Assembly: GCF_012641335.1 (NCBI RefSeq)
Contig: NZ_JABAID010000004.1
Coordinates: forward strand, 243,111 to 307,110
Direction: 5' to 3'
Length of the DNA: 64,000 nt
DNA from: Novosphingobium sp. ERN07
Lineage (GTDB): Bacteria > Pseudomonadota > Alphaproteobacteria > Sphingomonadales > Sphingomonadaceae
Part shown: positions 51,766 to 61,831 of the stretch, one piece after another
How the letters are laid out: each line of letters begins with the position of its first letter
Position numbering within the stretch: the stretch's first letter is position 1
Program-made: the position numbers and the translations under genes
The notes under the pieces: model-generated
What the model was told of the DNA's origin: nothing
Database searches by the model: none
Seen by the model: only the letters and a program-made list of their open reading frames with translations

Positions 51766-52644
51766 TCAGTTCTTGAGCTTCCAGCCCGACCGCAGCACCG
51801 CGTAGAGCAGGCCTGCCAGCATCACGTTCAACACGCCAAGGCCAATTGCACCATGCAGCACGGCAGTGTTGGTGCTGCCAATGTCGCTCTGCCCCAGAAA
51901 GCCGAAGCGGAAGCCCGAAATCACATAGAAGATCGGGTTCATGCGGCTGACGGCCTGAAACGCCGGGGCCAGATTATCGATCACATAGAACGTGCCCGAC
52001 AGCATCGAAAGCGGCGTGATGACGAAGTTTGTCACCGCCGCGTTATGATCGAACTTTTCCGCCCATACCGATGTCAGCACGCCGATCAGCGCCAGCAGGA
52101 TTGCGCCCATCAGTCCGAACCAGACCACGGCCCAGGGATGCGCCACAGCCAGCGACACGCCGGGCCACAGCATCATCGCGCCTGCAACCGCCAGCCCTAC
52201 CAGCACCGCGCGCGTCACCGCCGCACCGACCAGTGCCAACATCAGTTCACCCGTGGAGATCGGCGGCATCAGGTAATCTACGATGGTGCCCTGAATCTTG
52301 CCACCCAACATGCTGAAGCTGGAATTGGCGAAGGAATTGTTGATCATCCCCATCGCAATCAGCCCCGGCGCAACGAAGCTGGCGAAGTTTACGCCCAGCA
52401 CTTCGCGCCCGCCATTGGCCCCGCCGCCCAGCGCCAGCGTGAATATCATCAGATAAAGCAGCGTCGTTACCGCCGGTGCCCAGATCGTCTGGGTCTGCAC
52501 CTTGAAGAAACGGCGCACCTCCTTCATATAGAGGGTCCATAGCCCCAGCCTGTTGAAGCCACGGAAAACCGGTTGTCCCGGCGGGGTGAAGGTTCCGGTG
52601 CTGCGGCTAACTGCCCCATCGCGGGGTAACGGTTGATCGACCAT
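51766..52644 (-). CDS. ABC-2 type transporter permease
   Basis: 292 residues with six hydrophobic segments of the ABC-2 membrane family (FRGFNRLGLWTLYMKEVRRFFKV, TTLLYLMIFTLALGG, YLMPPISTGELMLALVGAA, PLSMLSGTFYVIDNLAPAFQ, NPIFYVISGFRFGFLG). The ATP-binding partner is not in this window. Likely substrate lipid, polysaccharide or drug; not assignable. Confidence 0.88.
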   Translation of the reverse strand: MVDQPLPRDGAVSRSTGTFTPPGQPVFRGFNRLGLWTLYMKEVRRFFKVQTQTIWAPAVTTLLYLMIFTLALGGGANGGREVLGVNFASFVAPGLIAMGMINNSFANSSFSMLGGKIQGTIVDYLMPPISTGELMLALVGAAVTRAVLVGLAVAGAMMLWPGVSLAVAHPWAVVWFGLMGAILLALIGVLTSVWAEKFDHNAAVTNFVITPLSMLSGTFYVIDNLAPAFQAVSRMNPIFYVISGFRFGFLGQSDIGSTNTAVLHGAIGLGVLNVMLAGLLYAVLRSGWKLKN

Positions 52645-52766
52645 GCTTGTGGCGGTATCGCGCCAGAGCAGCTAAGGCAAGGTCGGCCAAAGCGCGGGTC
52701 CATCAGGGCCACATGATTTTTGAAAAAGGTCGCGCATCTCGCGGCTGTGAAGGACAGGTTTGAAGC

Positions 52767-53465
52767 ATGAGCTGGACCGACGAGCGGATCGAAAAGCTGA
52801 CCAAGATGTGGGAGGGTGGCTCCACAGCCAGCCAGATCGCAGAAGAGCTTGGCGGGGTGAGCCGCAACGCGGTGATCGGGAAGGCGCATCGCCTCGGCCT
52901 GAAAGCGCGCCCCTCCCCGGTAAAGGCCAACGAAAAGAGCGAAGCTGCTCCGGCTGCGCCAAAGCCCCCCAAACCCGCTGCGCCGCCGCCCGTGGCAGCC
53001 GAACCAAAGATCGCCGCGCCGCGCCCCGCGCCGGTTGCACCGCCGCCCGCGCCGCGCGCCGCAGCGCCCGCACCGGCACCTGCCCCCGAAGCCAAGGCTG
53101 CCGCCGATGCGCCTGCCGCTCCGGCACAGCCGCGCATCGTTTCGGTCGGCCCCGGTGGCTTTCTCCGTCAGGGTCCGGGTGATCAACAGGCGCCGATTCC
53201 GCCTGCGCCCCCGCGCCGCTTGGTGCCCGCGCGCCCCAGCCCCGATATTGCCGACAAGACCAGCCTGCTCGATCTTTCTGATCGCATCTGCCGCTGGCCG
53301 ATGGGGCATCCGGGCGAACCGGATTTCCACTTCTGCGGCGAAAAGGTGAACCCGGGTTTCCCTTATTGCGTGGAACATTGCGGCAGGGCTTATCAGGCGC
53401 AACTCCCGCGTGGACATCGCCGCCCTCCTCCGCCGATGCCATTTGGTGGACCGCGCGTGCGTTGA
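52767..53465 (+). CDS. gcrA: GcrA cell-cycle regulator
   Basis: 232 residues. The N-terminal GcrA domain (MSWTDERIEKLTKMWEGGSTASQIAEELGGVSRNAVIGKAHRLGL) binds promoters methylated by CcrM. A long Ala/Pro-rich linker follows and the C-terminus (RICRWPMGHPGEPDFHFCGEKV) contacts RNA polymerase sigma. GcrA is confined to alphaproteobacteria, which supports the host assignment. The linker is much longer than in Caulobacter. Confidence 0.92.
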   Translation: MSWTDERIEKLTKMWEGGSTASQIAEELGGVSRNAVIGKAHRLGLKARPSPVKANEKSEAAPAAPKPPKPAAPPPVAAEPKIAAPRPAPVAPPPAPRAAAPAPAPAPEAKAAADAPAAPAQPRIVSVGPGGFLRQGPGDQQAPIPPAPPRRLVPARPSPDIADKTSLLDLSDRICRWPMGHPGEPDFHFCGEKVNPGFPYCVEHCGRAYQAQLPRGHRRPPPPMPFGGPRVR

Positions 53466-53516
53466 ATCACCCACTGCGTCAGGTATAGGCAACAACCCCT
53501 AACCTGGACTTTTAAC

Positions 53517-53546
53517 AACGCCGCGTGGTTAATGCCACGCGGCGTT
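53517..53546. terminator. Hairpin terminator after gcrA
   Basis: AACGCCGCGTGG (53517-53528) pairs perfectly with CCACGCGGCGTT (53535-53546) over a 6-base loop. It lies 51 bp past gcrA and 16 bp before the diguanylate cyclase gene. Confidence 0.75.
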
Positions 53547-53562
53547 GGTCGTTCTACGGGCT

Positions 53563-54729
53563 ATGACACACGATCCTTCCGCGCGCGGATCCCGGTCCCG
53601 CCTGCTCAAATGGCTCGGCATTTCCGGCGAGGATGATGCCGCAGAGGACGCTCCCACCGCCGAGATCGCCAATTTCCGCGATCCCAGCGCGCGCGAGATC
53701 TGGCTGCCAGCCAAGCGCCGCCTGCTGGGCAAAGTGGCGGATTTCCTGATCGATCATGATCTGGAGGTCATGCCGTGGACGCTCGAAATCGCTTATGATT
53801 GCGTCACCGGAGCGAATCCCCGCCTTGCGCAAATGATCCTCGAACGCACCGAACAGGGCAAAGCCGTTACCCTGCAATGGCTGGAACAGGTCATGCGTGA
53901 GGAAAAGGGCGATGGCACCGCCGAACAGCTCGTCGCGCTGATGTCGCGGCTTGAGGAAAGCCTCGACGACTTTACCCGCACCACCAGCAGCGCCCGCACC
54001 GCCACCAGCGAATATGGCGCCGCGCTGCAGCAGCATGTCGACGATCTGGAACAGGTCAGTCGCGCAGGCGTGGTTATCACCGAACTGGCCGCCTTGGCCA
54101 AGGCGATGATGCACCGCACGCGCGAGATCGAACACAACCTCAACGAATCCGAAGAACGCGCCATGGCGCTCCAGAACAGCCTGGATGAAGCGCGCCGTGT
54201 TGCGGACGAGGACCACCTTACCGGTCTGCCCAATCGTCGCGCGTTCGAAAGCCTGCTGGAAAAGGAACTGGCGCTTGCGGGCGCATCCGGCGAAGCACTA
54301 AGCGTTGCTTTCGTCGATATCGATCATTTCAAGCGCATCAACGACACCCACGGCCACGCGGCGGGGGATCGGGTGCTGAAGGTTGTGGCCGAAACGCTCA
54401 GCCGCATTTCCGATGCGCGCTGCCACGTTGCGCGCCACGGCGGAGAGGAGTTCGCCATCCTGTTCCGCACGCTCTCCCCGCAAAAGGCGTGGGACCGGCT
54501 CGATCACGCGCGCGAAGAACTGGCCGAACGCCGCCTCGTCAACCGCGCCACCGACATGCCATTCGGGCGGATCACCTTCTCTGGCGGCATTGCCGATGTC
54601 TTTGCCTATGCAAACAAGGGCGATGCCCTGCGAGCTGCCGATGACGCGCTTTATGCCGCGAAGCAGGCCGGGCGAAACCAGATACTGCTGGCCGGAGCAG
54701 AGCCGCCACCCTTAAGGGATGCGGCCTGA
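53563..54729 (+). CDS. GGDEF-domain diguanylate cyclase
   Basis: 388 residues from ATG 53563. About 220 residues of helical N-terminus with a coiled segment (EIEHNLNESEERAMALQNSLDEARRVAD) lead into a GGDEF domain: DHLTGLPNRRAFESLL, VDIDHFKRINDTHGHAAGDR and the active-site motif GGEEF. No EAL domain or membrane segment, so it is a cytoplasmic c-di-GMP synthase. The helical N-terminus is of a kind common in sphingomonads, signal unknown. Confidence 0.88.
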   Translation: MTHDPSARGSRSRLLKWLGISGEDDAAEDAPTAEIANFRDPSAREIWLPAKRRLLGKVADFLIDHDLEVMPWTLEIAYDCVTGANPRLAQMILERTEQGKAVTLQWLEQVMREEKGDGTAEQLVALMSRLEESLDDFTRTTSSARTATSEYGAALQQHVDDLEQVSRAGVVITELAALAKAMMHRTREIEHNLNESEERAMALQNSLDEARRVADEDHLTGLPNRRAFESLLEKELALAGASGEALSVAFVDIDHFKRINDTHGHAAGDRVLKVVAETLSRISDARCHVARHGGEEFAILFRTLSPQKAWDRLDHAREELAERRLVNRATDMPFGRITFSGGIADVFAYANKGDALRAADDALYAAKQAGRNQILLAGAEPPPLRDAA

Positions 54730-54754
54730 TACCAACCAGCGTGCAACCCGGCGC

Positions 54755-54985
54755 TCAGCCGTACTGGGAATTCTGTGCCCGCTGGAAGGCGTAGCGGGCC
54801 ACCTTGCCGGTAATGATGCTGGCGCGCAGGATCACGCGCATCTCGTCCGCCCCTTCCTCACGGGTACAGACCAGCCGCGCCCCGCCCGATGGCAGCGCTT
54901 CCAAGGCGCTGATCGAAACGCCTGCCGCTTCGCAGCGCGTGCGGACGGTGGCTTCGGGAAGACTCAGGTTCATCGCGCGGCTCAT
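54755..54985 (-). CDS. Small conserved hypothetical protein
   Basis: 76 residues starting MSRAMNLSLPEATVRTRCEA, with an alternating strand pattern (GARLVCTREEGADEMRVILRASII). The ATG overlaps the stop of the small gene upstream (ATGA). Not recognised; probably a sphingomonad-specific protein. Confidence 0.55.
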   Translation of the reverse strand: MSRAMNLSLPEATVRTRCEAAGVSISALEALPSGGARLVCTREEGADEMRVILRASIITGKVARYAFQRAQNSQYG

Positions 54986-55206
54986 GCTCGGTCCTCCGTA
55001 GGAAAAAAATGATGGTGCGCACTGGCATGGGCCGTCCGCGCCCACCCAGCAGCAGCGGCAGCGCCGCGTTTTTGCTGGAAGCGCGTGATCCGGCGGGCGC
55101 AGTCGCTCGCCATAACAAGGCTGCGGGTGCGCTGGCTTCCGGCGGGCGTCAAGGCCGCGCGCATGATCAATCGTTGATGGCGGGAATAGAGATCGTTGAG
55201 GTCCAC
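54982..55206 (-). CDS. Small basic hypothetical protein
   Basis: 74 residues (MDLNDLYSRHQRLIMRAAL), rich in Arg, Ala and His. Coupled by a 4-base overlap to the following small gene, which is the main reason to believe both are real. No known family. Confidence 0.5.
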   Translation of the reverse strand: MDLNDLYSRHQRLIMRAALTPAGSQRTRSLVMASDCARRITRFQQKRGAAAAAGWARTAHASAHHHFFPTEDRA

Positions 55207-55334
55207 AAGCGGCTCCCACTGCGTAAGCGGGAGCGCACTGGTCTCTCAGCCGGGGATGCCTACAATGGTCGTTCCGCCGATGGGCTAGCCTTGCACCCAT
55301 AAACCCTGAAAGGCAAAGGGAAATCGCTCTGGCC

Positions 55335-55856
55335 CTATACGGCAAGCTCTAGTTCTATCCACGGCGCGATCAGGATCAGGTTGCGTGCCCAGTTCTCGTA
55401 CCGCCACGGGATCACTTCGCTATCGAAGAAGGGTTGCCGCTCACCATTGCGATCATAAAGGCTCACCGCATCGCTGTCCTCGTCACGGCGCTGGATGCGG
55501 ATGCGCGCAATATCCGCAAGCGCAATCGCGCCATGATCACCCGGCCAACCGCGCGAGCGGCCTTGCCACCATTCCAGCGTGCCCGCGGCAAGATCTATCC
55601 GGCTGCCCCGGCGCGGATTGGCGAGCAATTGCCCTGCCCCACCGGCCAGCACCACTGCGCCCATCACGCCTGCCACCGGCACCAGCCACGGCGCACATTC
55701 GCCATCCGCGCTGCAATTGTCTTGTGGCCGCACCGCCTGCGAAGCGAACAGGAACACCGCCCCCACCAGCGCCATCAGCCACCAGCGCACATCACGCCGC
55801 GCACTGGCTTCAAAGGTCACGACCGTATCAGAGGGCATATCCTGGGCGCTTGGCAT
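55335..55856 (-). CDS. Membrane protein of unknown function
   Basis: 173 residues from ATG 55856 (MPSAQDMPSDTVV; the frame to 55952 is unlikely). Two hydrophobic segments (WWLMALVGAVFLFASQAV and WLVPVAGVMGAVVLAGG) are followed by a soluble PH-like strand region (IALADIARIRIQRRDEDSDAVSLYDRNGERQPFF). Looks like the small bacterial PH-domain-like membrane proteins; function unknown. Confidence 0.65.
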   Translation of the reverse strand: MPSAQDMPSDTVVTFEASARRDVRWWLMALVGAVFLFASQAVRPQDNCSADGECAPWLVPVAGVMGAVVLAGGAGQLLANPRRGSRIDLAAGTLEWWQGRSRGWPGDHGAIALADIARIRIQRRDEDSDAVSLYDRNGERQPFFDSEVIPWRYENWARNLILIAPWIELELAV

Positions 55857-55955
55857 TCCTGCACCTTCGCAGGAAATCGTCACCAGTTGGCAAACGCGCA
55901 ACCGCTGCAAAGTGCCAGAGGCCCCGGAAAGCCCGGAGCCTCTGGCCATCATGCG

Positions 55956-57164
55956 TCAGCCCGCCATTGCCAAGGCCTTGGACACGCCGGGCGCGACCGG
56001 CGGATATTGGTCATGCGCAACGCTGTCGACGTCGAACGTCAGTTCCCTGCCGATGACCGCGCCATCTGCCCGGATCACACGGAACTTGTAGGTGGCCGTC
56101 CACAGGCCCGCCGCAACACCAGCGGGCGTGCTCAATGAACGAGTCACGGTCGCGCTTTGCAGATTGGCCGTGCTTGAAGAGGTAGTGTAGGTGAACTGGT
56201 AGTTGAGTTCGACCTTGTACTTGGTGATCGCGCCGGTTTCCCATCCCAGCTTGATCCCCACGCTGTGCGCGAAGGCTTCCGATTCCGTCGTCGTCACGCC
56301 CACGGTCGTCGCCTTCGATGTGGTTTGCGGGGCGCTGGTGGTGTTGTCATCAAACAGCACAAGGCTCCAGCCGACCCAGCGTTCGATGGTGCAGAACGGA
56401 TTGGCGATCTTGTCCAGGCTTGGACGATCGGTGCGATCAAACAGAGCCGTAAACGGCAAGACTACGCTGCGATCACGAACCGGAGGGGTGTGATCGGTCG
56501 GCGGTGTGCGCCCTTCAAGCGAAGGCCGGACAGGCGCCGCACCCACTTCCGCCGTGATGGGAACCTGCACCACCATCGCAAGGCCCATATTCGGCGCGAC
56601 GTCATAGCTGGGCACGCCGATGAATGTATCGGGCGCAAACACGCCCATCTGCGGATCGCGCGAAGGATCGCCCACTTCCACAGGCCAGGCCGCAACATCG
56701 TGATCCCCGCCCGAACCCGCGTCCTGCCAGGCCTTATCACCTGCGAAAACGCCATTGGTCACCAGATCGGCGCGGACGCACCACACATCACCAAGGCTTG
56801 GCTTGTCATGGTTCGAAGTGGCGACATCGCCCAGCGCCAGATAGCCGTTCGGCGCGATAGGCCGCCAAACCGAACCATCCCAATCCGCGCCAGACCCGGA
56901 ATCATCCCAGACCCATGCGTAGTCGACCGGTGCCGCCACCGCATTGCTGCCGGGTGCATTGGCAAACAGCATCGAGGCACGATTGTTGTTCACATCGTTG
57001 TAGTTTCCGACGCAAATGCTGCCGAGAGGGCGATAATCCCCTTCGCCGCGCGGATGCCAGAACGTTCCGTCCATTCTGGCACCGCTGCCACTATCGGGAT
57101 AGCGCATGTCATACTGCGATGTCAGCGTAATCATCAAATCGCCGTACTGCTTACTGACGTTCAT
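55956..57164 (-). CDS. Vps62-like protein with three N-terminal repeats
   Basis: 402 residues, no signal peptide. Three repeats of a Vps62-type unit, each DxGSGAxxDGxxWxP followed by a lysine- or leucine-glycine strand, occupy about 15-60, 85-130 and 145-190 (for example WDDSGSGADWDGSVWRPIAP). The C-terminal 150 residues are strands rich in Thr/Ser (TTESEAFAHSVGIKLGWETG, FTYTTSSSTANLQSATV) like aerolysin-type pore-forming domains; that is a guess from pattern. The upstream 250 bp is strikingly AT-rich compared with its surroundings. Confidence 0.65.
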   Translation of the reverse strand: MNVSKQYGDLMITLTSQYDMRYPDSGSGARMDGTFWHPRGEGDYRPLGSICVGNYNDVNNNRASMLFANAPGSNAVAAPVDYAWVWDDSGSGADWDGSVWRPIAPNGYLALGDVATSNHDKPSLGDVWCVRADLVTNGVFAGDKAWQDAGSGGDHDVAAWPVEVGDPSRDPQMGVFAPDTFIGVPSYDVAPNMGLAMVVQVPITAEVGAAPVRPSLEGRTPPTDHTPPVRDRSVVLPFTALFDRTDRPSLDKIANPFCTIERWVGWSLVLFDDNTTSAPQTTSKATTVGVTTTESEAFAHSVGIKLGWETGAITKYKVELNYQFTYTTSSSTANLQSATVTRSLSTPAGVAAGLWTATYKFRVIRADGAVIGRELTFDVDSVAHDQYPPVAPGVSKALAMAG

Positions 57165-57400
57165 ATCGATATCCTCACGAGATATATTGGGATCGCAGAA
57201 TAAATGTCATATTATTTAAATAACAGTCATCCCGCAAAGCCAATACTATGACTATAACGTCACCCCAAAAATCGCAGAATCATCCAATTAAACACCAATT
57301 CGAAACTTATTTTTATTTTTTTGTGATTATTCTAATATTTACTTAGATATCCCATTAAAAATTATCGCCATATTGGACGATCCCCCGATGATGATCGAAA
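57165..57400. promoter_or_regulatory. AT-rich upstream region of the Vps62-like gene
   Basis: Long runs of A and T (for example around 57300-57350) contrast with the GC-rich surroundings. It likely holds the gene's promoter and may be a site for AT-specific silencing proteins, consistent with acquisition by transfer. No other gene is seen. Confidence 0.5.
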
Positions 57401-57413
57401 TTTCATACGAAAA

Positions 57414-57437
57414 AGGCCCCGCCTTTCGGCGGGGCCT
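57414..57437 (-). terminator. Terminator of the truB-rpsO-pnp transcript
   Basis: AGGCCCCGCC (57414-57423) pairs with GGCGGGGCCT (57428-57437) over TTTC; reading leftward it is followed by a run of T. It lies 26 bp past the pnp stop. Confidence 0.85.
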
Positions 57438-57463
57438 CGTTCATTCCACAGCTTTGGTTCTGC

Positions 57464-59770
57464 TCAGTCGTCAGACTTGAGGAAAGCCGGCATGTGATCC
57501 GGGGCCGGACCATCGTCACGGTCGCGACGCGGACCACGGTCACCACCTTCACGGCGGGGGCCACGATCACCACGGCCGCCGCCACGGTCATTGCGCGGAC
57601 CACGGCGGTCACCGCGATCGCCACGGTCAGGGCGGTCACCACGCGGTTCGCGCGGCGGACGGGTGTCTTCCAGTTCGGCACCGGTTTCCTGATCAACGAC
57701 ACGCATTGACAGGCGCACCTTGCCGCGCTGGTCGATTTCCAGAACCTTGACGTAAACGTCCTGGCCTTCCTTCACCACGTCGGTGGGCTTTTCCACGCGC
57801 TCGTTCTTCATTTCGGAGACGTGGACCAGACCGTCCTTGCCGCCCATGAAGTTCACGAAAGCGCCGAAATCAACGATGTTGACGACCTTGCCCTTGTAGA
57901 TCTTGCCGACCTCGGCTTCCTCGACAATGCCGAGGATCCACTGGCGAGCGGCTTCGATCTGGGTCAGGTCGGAAGACGAGATCTTGATCAGACCTTCGTC
58001 GTCGATGTCCACCTTCGCGCCGGTGGTGGCCACGATTTCGCGGATCACCTTGCCGCCGGTGCCGATGATGTCGCGAATCTTCGACTTGTCGATCTGCAGC
58101 GTTTCGATGCGCGGTGCGTGTGCCGAAAGCTCGGTACGTGCTTCGCCCAGCGCCTTGGTCATTTCGCCGAGGATGTGCGCACGGCCTTCCGACGCCTGCC
58201 GCAGGGCAACTTCGAAGATTTCGCGCGTGATGCCTGCAACCTTGATGTCCATCTGCATCGTGGTGATGCCTTCGGACGTGCCGGCAACCTTGAAGTCCAT
58301 GTCGCCAAGATGATCTTCATCGCCCAAGATATCCGACAGGACCGCAAATTCCTTGCCCTCAAGGATCAGGCCCATCGCAATGCCCGAAACCGGACGCTTC
58401 ACCGGAACGCCAGCATCCATCATCGAGAGGCAGCCGCCGCAGACGGTCGCCATCGAGGACGAGCCATTCGATTCGGTGATGTCCGACAGAACGCGGATCG
58501 TATAGGGGAACTCGTCCTTGGTCGGCAGCACGGGGTGCAGCGCGCGCCATGCCAGCTTGCCGTGGCCCACTTCGCGGCGGCCCGGCGCGCCGAAACGGCC
58601 AACTTCGCCAACCGAATAGGGCGGGAAGTTGTAGTGCAGCATGAAGTTTTCATACCGCAGACCTTCCAGCCCGTCGATCATCTGCTCGGCGTCCTTGGTG
58701 CCCAGCGTGGTGGTGCAGATTGCCTGCGTTTCACCGCGCGTAAACAGCGAAGAACCGTGCGTACGCGGCAGGAAGCCCACCATCGCTTCGATCGGGCGCA
58801 CCTGCGTGGTCGTACGACCGTCGATACGGGTGCCATCCTTCAGGATCGCGCCACGAACGATGTCGGCTTCCACCTTCTTCATCGTCTTCATGGCGACCAT
58901 CTGGGTCTGCGCGCCTTCATCGGCGAACGCAGCCTTGGCCTTGGCGCGGGCTTCGTTCAGCGCGTTGGAGCGCGCCGACTTGTCGGTCAGCTTATAGGCT
59001 GCGGCAACATCCTTGCCGACCAGCGTCTTGAGCTTCTTCTTGATGTCGGCGGTGTTGTCCGTCAGGTCGATATCCCACGGATCCTTCGCGGCCTTTTCAG
59101 CCAGTTCGATGATACCGCCGATGACCTTGCGGATTTCGTCGTGCGCAAACAGCACCGCGCCGAGCATTTCGTCTTCGCTCAGTTCCTTGGCTTCCGATTC
59201 CACCATCATCACGGCGGTGTCGGTTGCAGCAACGACCAAATCGAGGCGACCATCGGCCAGCGCCACGTCCTGCTTCGGGTTCAGCACATATTCGCCATCG
59301 ATGAAGCCGACGCGCGCAGCACCGATCGGGCCCATGAACGGAACGCCCGAAATGGTCAGCGCAGCCGATGCGGCGATCATCGCAACGATATCGGGTTCGG
59401 TTTCGCCGTCATAGCTCAGAACCTGAGCGATAACGTTGATTTCGTTGTAGAAACCTTCAGGGAACAGTGGGCGGACCGGACGGTCGATCAGGCGGGAAAC
59501 CAGCGTTTCCTTTTCCGTCGCGCCGCGCTCACGCTTGAAGAAGCCACCGGGGATACGGCCGGCTGCGGAATACTTTTCCTGATAGTGGACGGTCAGCGGG
59601 AAGAAGTCCTGCCCTTCCTTGACCGACTTGGCGGCGGTAACCGCGCACAGGACAACAGTTTCGCCATAGGTGGCGATGACCGCGCCGTCAGCCTGACGGG
59701 CAACGCGGCCGGTTTCGAGGGTGAGGGTCTTTCCGCCCCACTCCAGCGATACGGTTTTGACGTCGAACAT
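57464..59770 (-). CDS. pnp: Polyribonucleotide nucleotidyltransferase (PNPase)
   Basis: 768 residues. Two RNase PH domains (first [22 protein letters not shown]; second [21 protein letters not shown], with [18 protein letters not shown]), a KH domain ([18 protein letters not shown]) and an S1 domain ([29 protein letters not shown]). It degrades RNA 3' to 5' by phosphorolysis. The C-terminal 60 residues are an Arg/Gly/Asp-rich tail ([20 protein letters not shown]) that probably contacts RNA or RNase E. A hairpin lies between rpsO and this gene. Confidence 0.97.
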   Translation of the reverse strand: MFDVKTVSLEWGGKTLTLETGRVARQADGAVIATYGETVVLCAVTAAKSVKEGQDFFPLTVHYQEKYSAAGRIPGGFFKRERGATEKETLVSRLIDRPVRPLFPEGFYNEINVIAQVLSYDGETEPDIVAMIAASAALTISGVPFMGPIGAARVGFIDGEYVLNPKQDVALADGRLDLVVAATDTAVMMVESEAKELSEDEMLGAVLFAHDEIRKVIGGIIELAEKAAKDPWDIDLTDNTADIKKKLKTLVGKDVAAAYKLTDKSARSNALNEARAKAKAAFADEGAQTQMVAMKTMKKVEADIVRGAILKDGTRIDGRTTTQVRPIEAMVGFLPRTHGSSLFTRGETQAICTTTLGTKDAEQMIDGLEGLRYENFMLHYNFPPYSVGEVGRFGAPGRREVGHGKLAWRALHPVLPTKDEFPYTIRVLSDITESNGSSSMATVCGGCLSMMDAGVPVKRPVSGIAMGLILEGKEFAVLSDILGDEDHLGDMDFKVAGTSEGITTMQMDIKVAGITREIFEVALRQASEGRAHILGEMTKALGEARTELSAHAPRIETLQIDKSKIRDIIGTGGKVIREIVATTGAKVDIDDEGLIKISSSDLTQIEAARQWILGIVEEAEVGKIYKGKVVNIVDFGAFVNFMGGKDGLVHVSEMKNERVEKPTDVVKEGQDVYVKVLEIDQRGKVRLSMRVVDQETGAELEDTRPPREPRGDRPDRGDRGDRRGPRNDRGGGRGDRGPRREGGDRGPRRDRDDGPAPDHMPAFLKSDD

Positions 59771-59902
59771 TTTACATCCTTCAGCCCGCGCGCCCTATTG
59801 CGAGCGGGGTTTGCTGCCGGGGATTCCGTCCCGGTCCGGTGTGGGGCCGCTTGTCGTGCCCCAAAGGCGGTTCGCCGGATTGCGAACATGCCTGAAAGCA
59901 AA

Positions 59903-59924
59903 AGCGGCCCGCTAAGGGGCCGCT
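59903..59924 (-). terminator. Hairpin between rpsO and pnp
   Basis: AGCGGCCC (59903-59910) pairs with GGGCCGCT (59917-59924); leftward it runs into TTTTGC. Probably a partial terminator or processing site that lets some transcripts continue into pnp. Confidence 0.7.
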
Positions 59925-59932
59925 CCGCATGA

Positions 59933-60202
59933 TTACTTACGAAGACCGAGCTTCTGGATCAGGTCGTTATAACGGCCGACATCCTTCTTCTTCAGGTAGT
60001 CAAGCAGCGAACGACGCTTGTTGACCATCATCAGCAGACCGCGACGCGAGTGGTTGTCCTTGTGGTTGGACTTGAAGTGCTCGGTCAGGGTCACGATGCG
60101 GCTGGTCAGGATCGCAACCTGGACTTCCGGCGAGCCGGTGTCACCTTCGGCACGAGCGTGCGCTGCAATGACTTCCTGCTTCTTTTCAGCGGTAATCGAC
60201 AT
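59933..60202 (-). CDS. rpsO: 30S ribosomal protein S15
   Basis: 89 residues, the standard length. The family signature is visible ([53 protein letters not shown]). It binds 16S rRNA helices early in 30S assembly. It lies between truB and pnp as in most proteobacteria. Confidence 0.97.
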   Translation of the reverse strand: MSITAEKKQEVIAAHARAEGDTGSPEVQVAILTSRIVTLTEHFKSNHKDNHSRRGLLMMVNKRRSLLDYLKKKDVGRYNDLIQKLGLRK

Positions 60203-60207
60203 ATCTT

Positions 60208-61122
60208 CTACTCCGCGACATCCGGTAAGTTGAACCCCCGCGAGACTTTCAGGCTTCCGCCCGATAACTCCACCAGCGCGACCGGCACTGTGCCAGCCTT
60301 CGCCCAGTAAAGCCCGTCATCGAAGGGCAATCCTGCCAGAACGCGGCCCTGACGGACCGCCCTTGCCTGCTCAGGATCGAGGGAGAGAGCCAGGATGTCG
60401 ACCAGCCCTGCCTCCAGCGGCAAGAGTATGTGTTCAAGGGGCGCGCCTTTACCCACATCGTTCAGTTTGTCCAGCGAAATCGCTTGGGCAATCGCGAACG
60501 GCCCGGCCTTCAGGCGGCGCAGCATCGTGACATGGCCGACCGTGCCGAGCGCGCGCGCAACATCGCGCGCCAGACTGCGAATGTAGGTGCCTTTGGATAC
60601 ATGGGCGGTCAGCGTCGCAGATTCAACCGCCGCTTCGCTGCCGGTGAAGGCATCAAGCGTCAGCTCGTTGATCGTCACCGTGCGTGATGGCAGGTCAACC
60701 ACCTCTCCGGCGCGGGCCAGATCATAGGCGCGCTGGCCGTTCACCATCAGCGCGGAGTAGGCCGGAGGCACTTGTTCTGAAGTGCACCTAAATGCACCTA
60801 AAGCGTCCTTAAGCGCCTCAAGTGCGGGGCGGACGTCACTTGTGGCGACGATTTTGCCCTCAAGATCAAGGGTATCCGTCTCGCTTCCGAAGGTCACCGT
60901 GAAGGCATAGATCTTGTCGGAATCCAACATCCGCCCACACAACTTCGTCGCTTCTCCAACAGCAATTGGCAGCACGCCAGTCGCCAACGGATCGAGCGTG
61001 CCGCCGTGGCCGACCTTGCATTTGCCAAAGCCCGCCTGCCTCAGGTTGCGCTTCACCGCCGCAACCCCTTGCGTTGACCCCATTTCCAGCGGTTTATCGA
61101 GGATTATCCAGCCGTCGACCAC
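60208..61122 (-). CDS. truB: tRNA pseudouridine(55) synthase
   Basis: 304 residues from GTG 61122. The catalytic Asp44 is in [23 protein letters not shown]; the N-terminal [21 protein letters not shown] is typical. It makes pseudouridine 55 in the T-loop of tRNAs. One base separates it from the M50 protease stop, so these are co-transcribed. Confidence 0.96.
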   Translation of the reverse strand: MVDGWIILDKPLEMGSTQGVAAVKRNLRQAGFGKCKVGHGGTLDPLATGVLPIAVGEATKLCGRMLDSDKIYAFTVTFGSETDTLDLEGKIVATSDVRPALEALKDALGAFRCTSEQVPPAYSALMVNGQRAYDLARAGEVVDLPSRTVTINELTLDAFTGSEAAVESATLTAHVSKGTYIRSLARDVARALGTVGHVTMLRRLKAGPFAIAQAISLDKLNDVGKGAPLEHILLPLEAGLVDILALSLDPEQARAVRQGRVLAGLPFDDGLYWAKAGTVPVALVELSGGSLKVSRGFNLPDVAE

Positions 61123-61123
61123 C

Positions 61124-61831
61124 TTACTGTGGCTCCGGCCCGGCGATCAGGCCAGCAAGCCCCGCCAGATGCTCACCCAGCCATTGCACGGGTGGCCCGA
61201 TCAGGCGTTCAACCAGCCGCAGTTCGGGCATAAAATACGGAAGAATAACCAGAAATCCGAACACGATTATCAACCCGAACGGCTCCATCCGCGCATATCC
61301 GCGCGCCAGTGGTGCCGGAAGAATGCCCATCACGATCCGCGATCCATCAAAAGGCGGGATCGGCAGCAGATTGAACGCCCCCAGAAAAAGGTTCACGATC
61401 AAGAAGTTGCGCAGGTTGTCTGCAAAGAACAGGACGCCCAGCCCCGGCTCTGCCGCAAAGTCCGTCGCCCGCACGAGCAGCCCCAGCGCAATTGCTGCAA
61501 AGGCCGCCAAAATAAAGTTCGTCACCGGTCCCGCAGCGGCCACCGCCACCATTCCCCAGCGCGGATTGCGCAAGCGGTTGAAGTCCACCGGCACCGGCTT
61601 TGCCCAACCGAAGACTGGCGCACCGGAAAGTTTGAGCAAGCCCGGTAGAATGATCGTTCCGAACGGATCGACGTGACGCAAGGGGTTGAGACTCAAACGC
61701 TTTTGCTCTGCCGCTGTGGGATCACCCAGCGCGCGCGCGACCCAGCCATGCGCGACTTCATGGAACACAATCGCAAGGATCATCGGGATCGCGATGGTTG
61801 CGATCTGCCAGAAAATTCCTTCGGGATTCAT
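61124..61831 (-). CDS. Site-2 protease-like M50 family membrane protein
   Basis: 235 residues from ATG 61831, which overlaps the acetyltransferase stop (ATGA). The zinc site is His24-Glu25-xx-His28 (FHEVAHGWVARALGD), with the third ligand Asp in NLLPIPPFDGSR and the SLNPLRHVDPFGT loop. Multiple membrane segments. It lacks the PDZ domain of RseP, so it is a compact intramembrane protease of unknown substrate. Confidence 0.88.
   Translation of the reverse strand: MNPEGIFWQIATIAIPMILAIVFHEVAHGWVARALGDPTAAEQKRLSLNPLRHVDPFGTIILPGLLKLSGAPVFGWAKPVPVDFNRLRNPRWGMVAVAAAGPVTNFILAAFAAIALGLLVRATDFAAEPGLGVLFFADNLRNFLIVNLFLGAFNLLPIPPFDGSRIVMGILPAPLARGYARMEPFGLIIVFGFLVILPYFMPELRLVERLIGPPVQWLGEHLAGLAGLIAGPEPQ

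Noticed and set aside
52524..53495. 323-aa leftward frame opposite gcrA
   Set aside because: Antisense of the Ala/Pro-rich GcrA linker; Gly/Arg-rich without motifs.
57821..59932. 703-aa rightward frame opposite pnp
   Set aside because: Antisense of a textbook PNPase gene.
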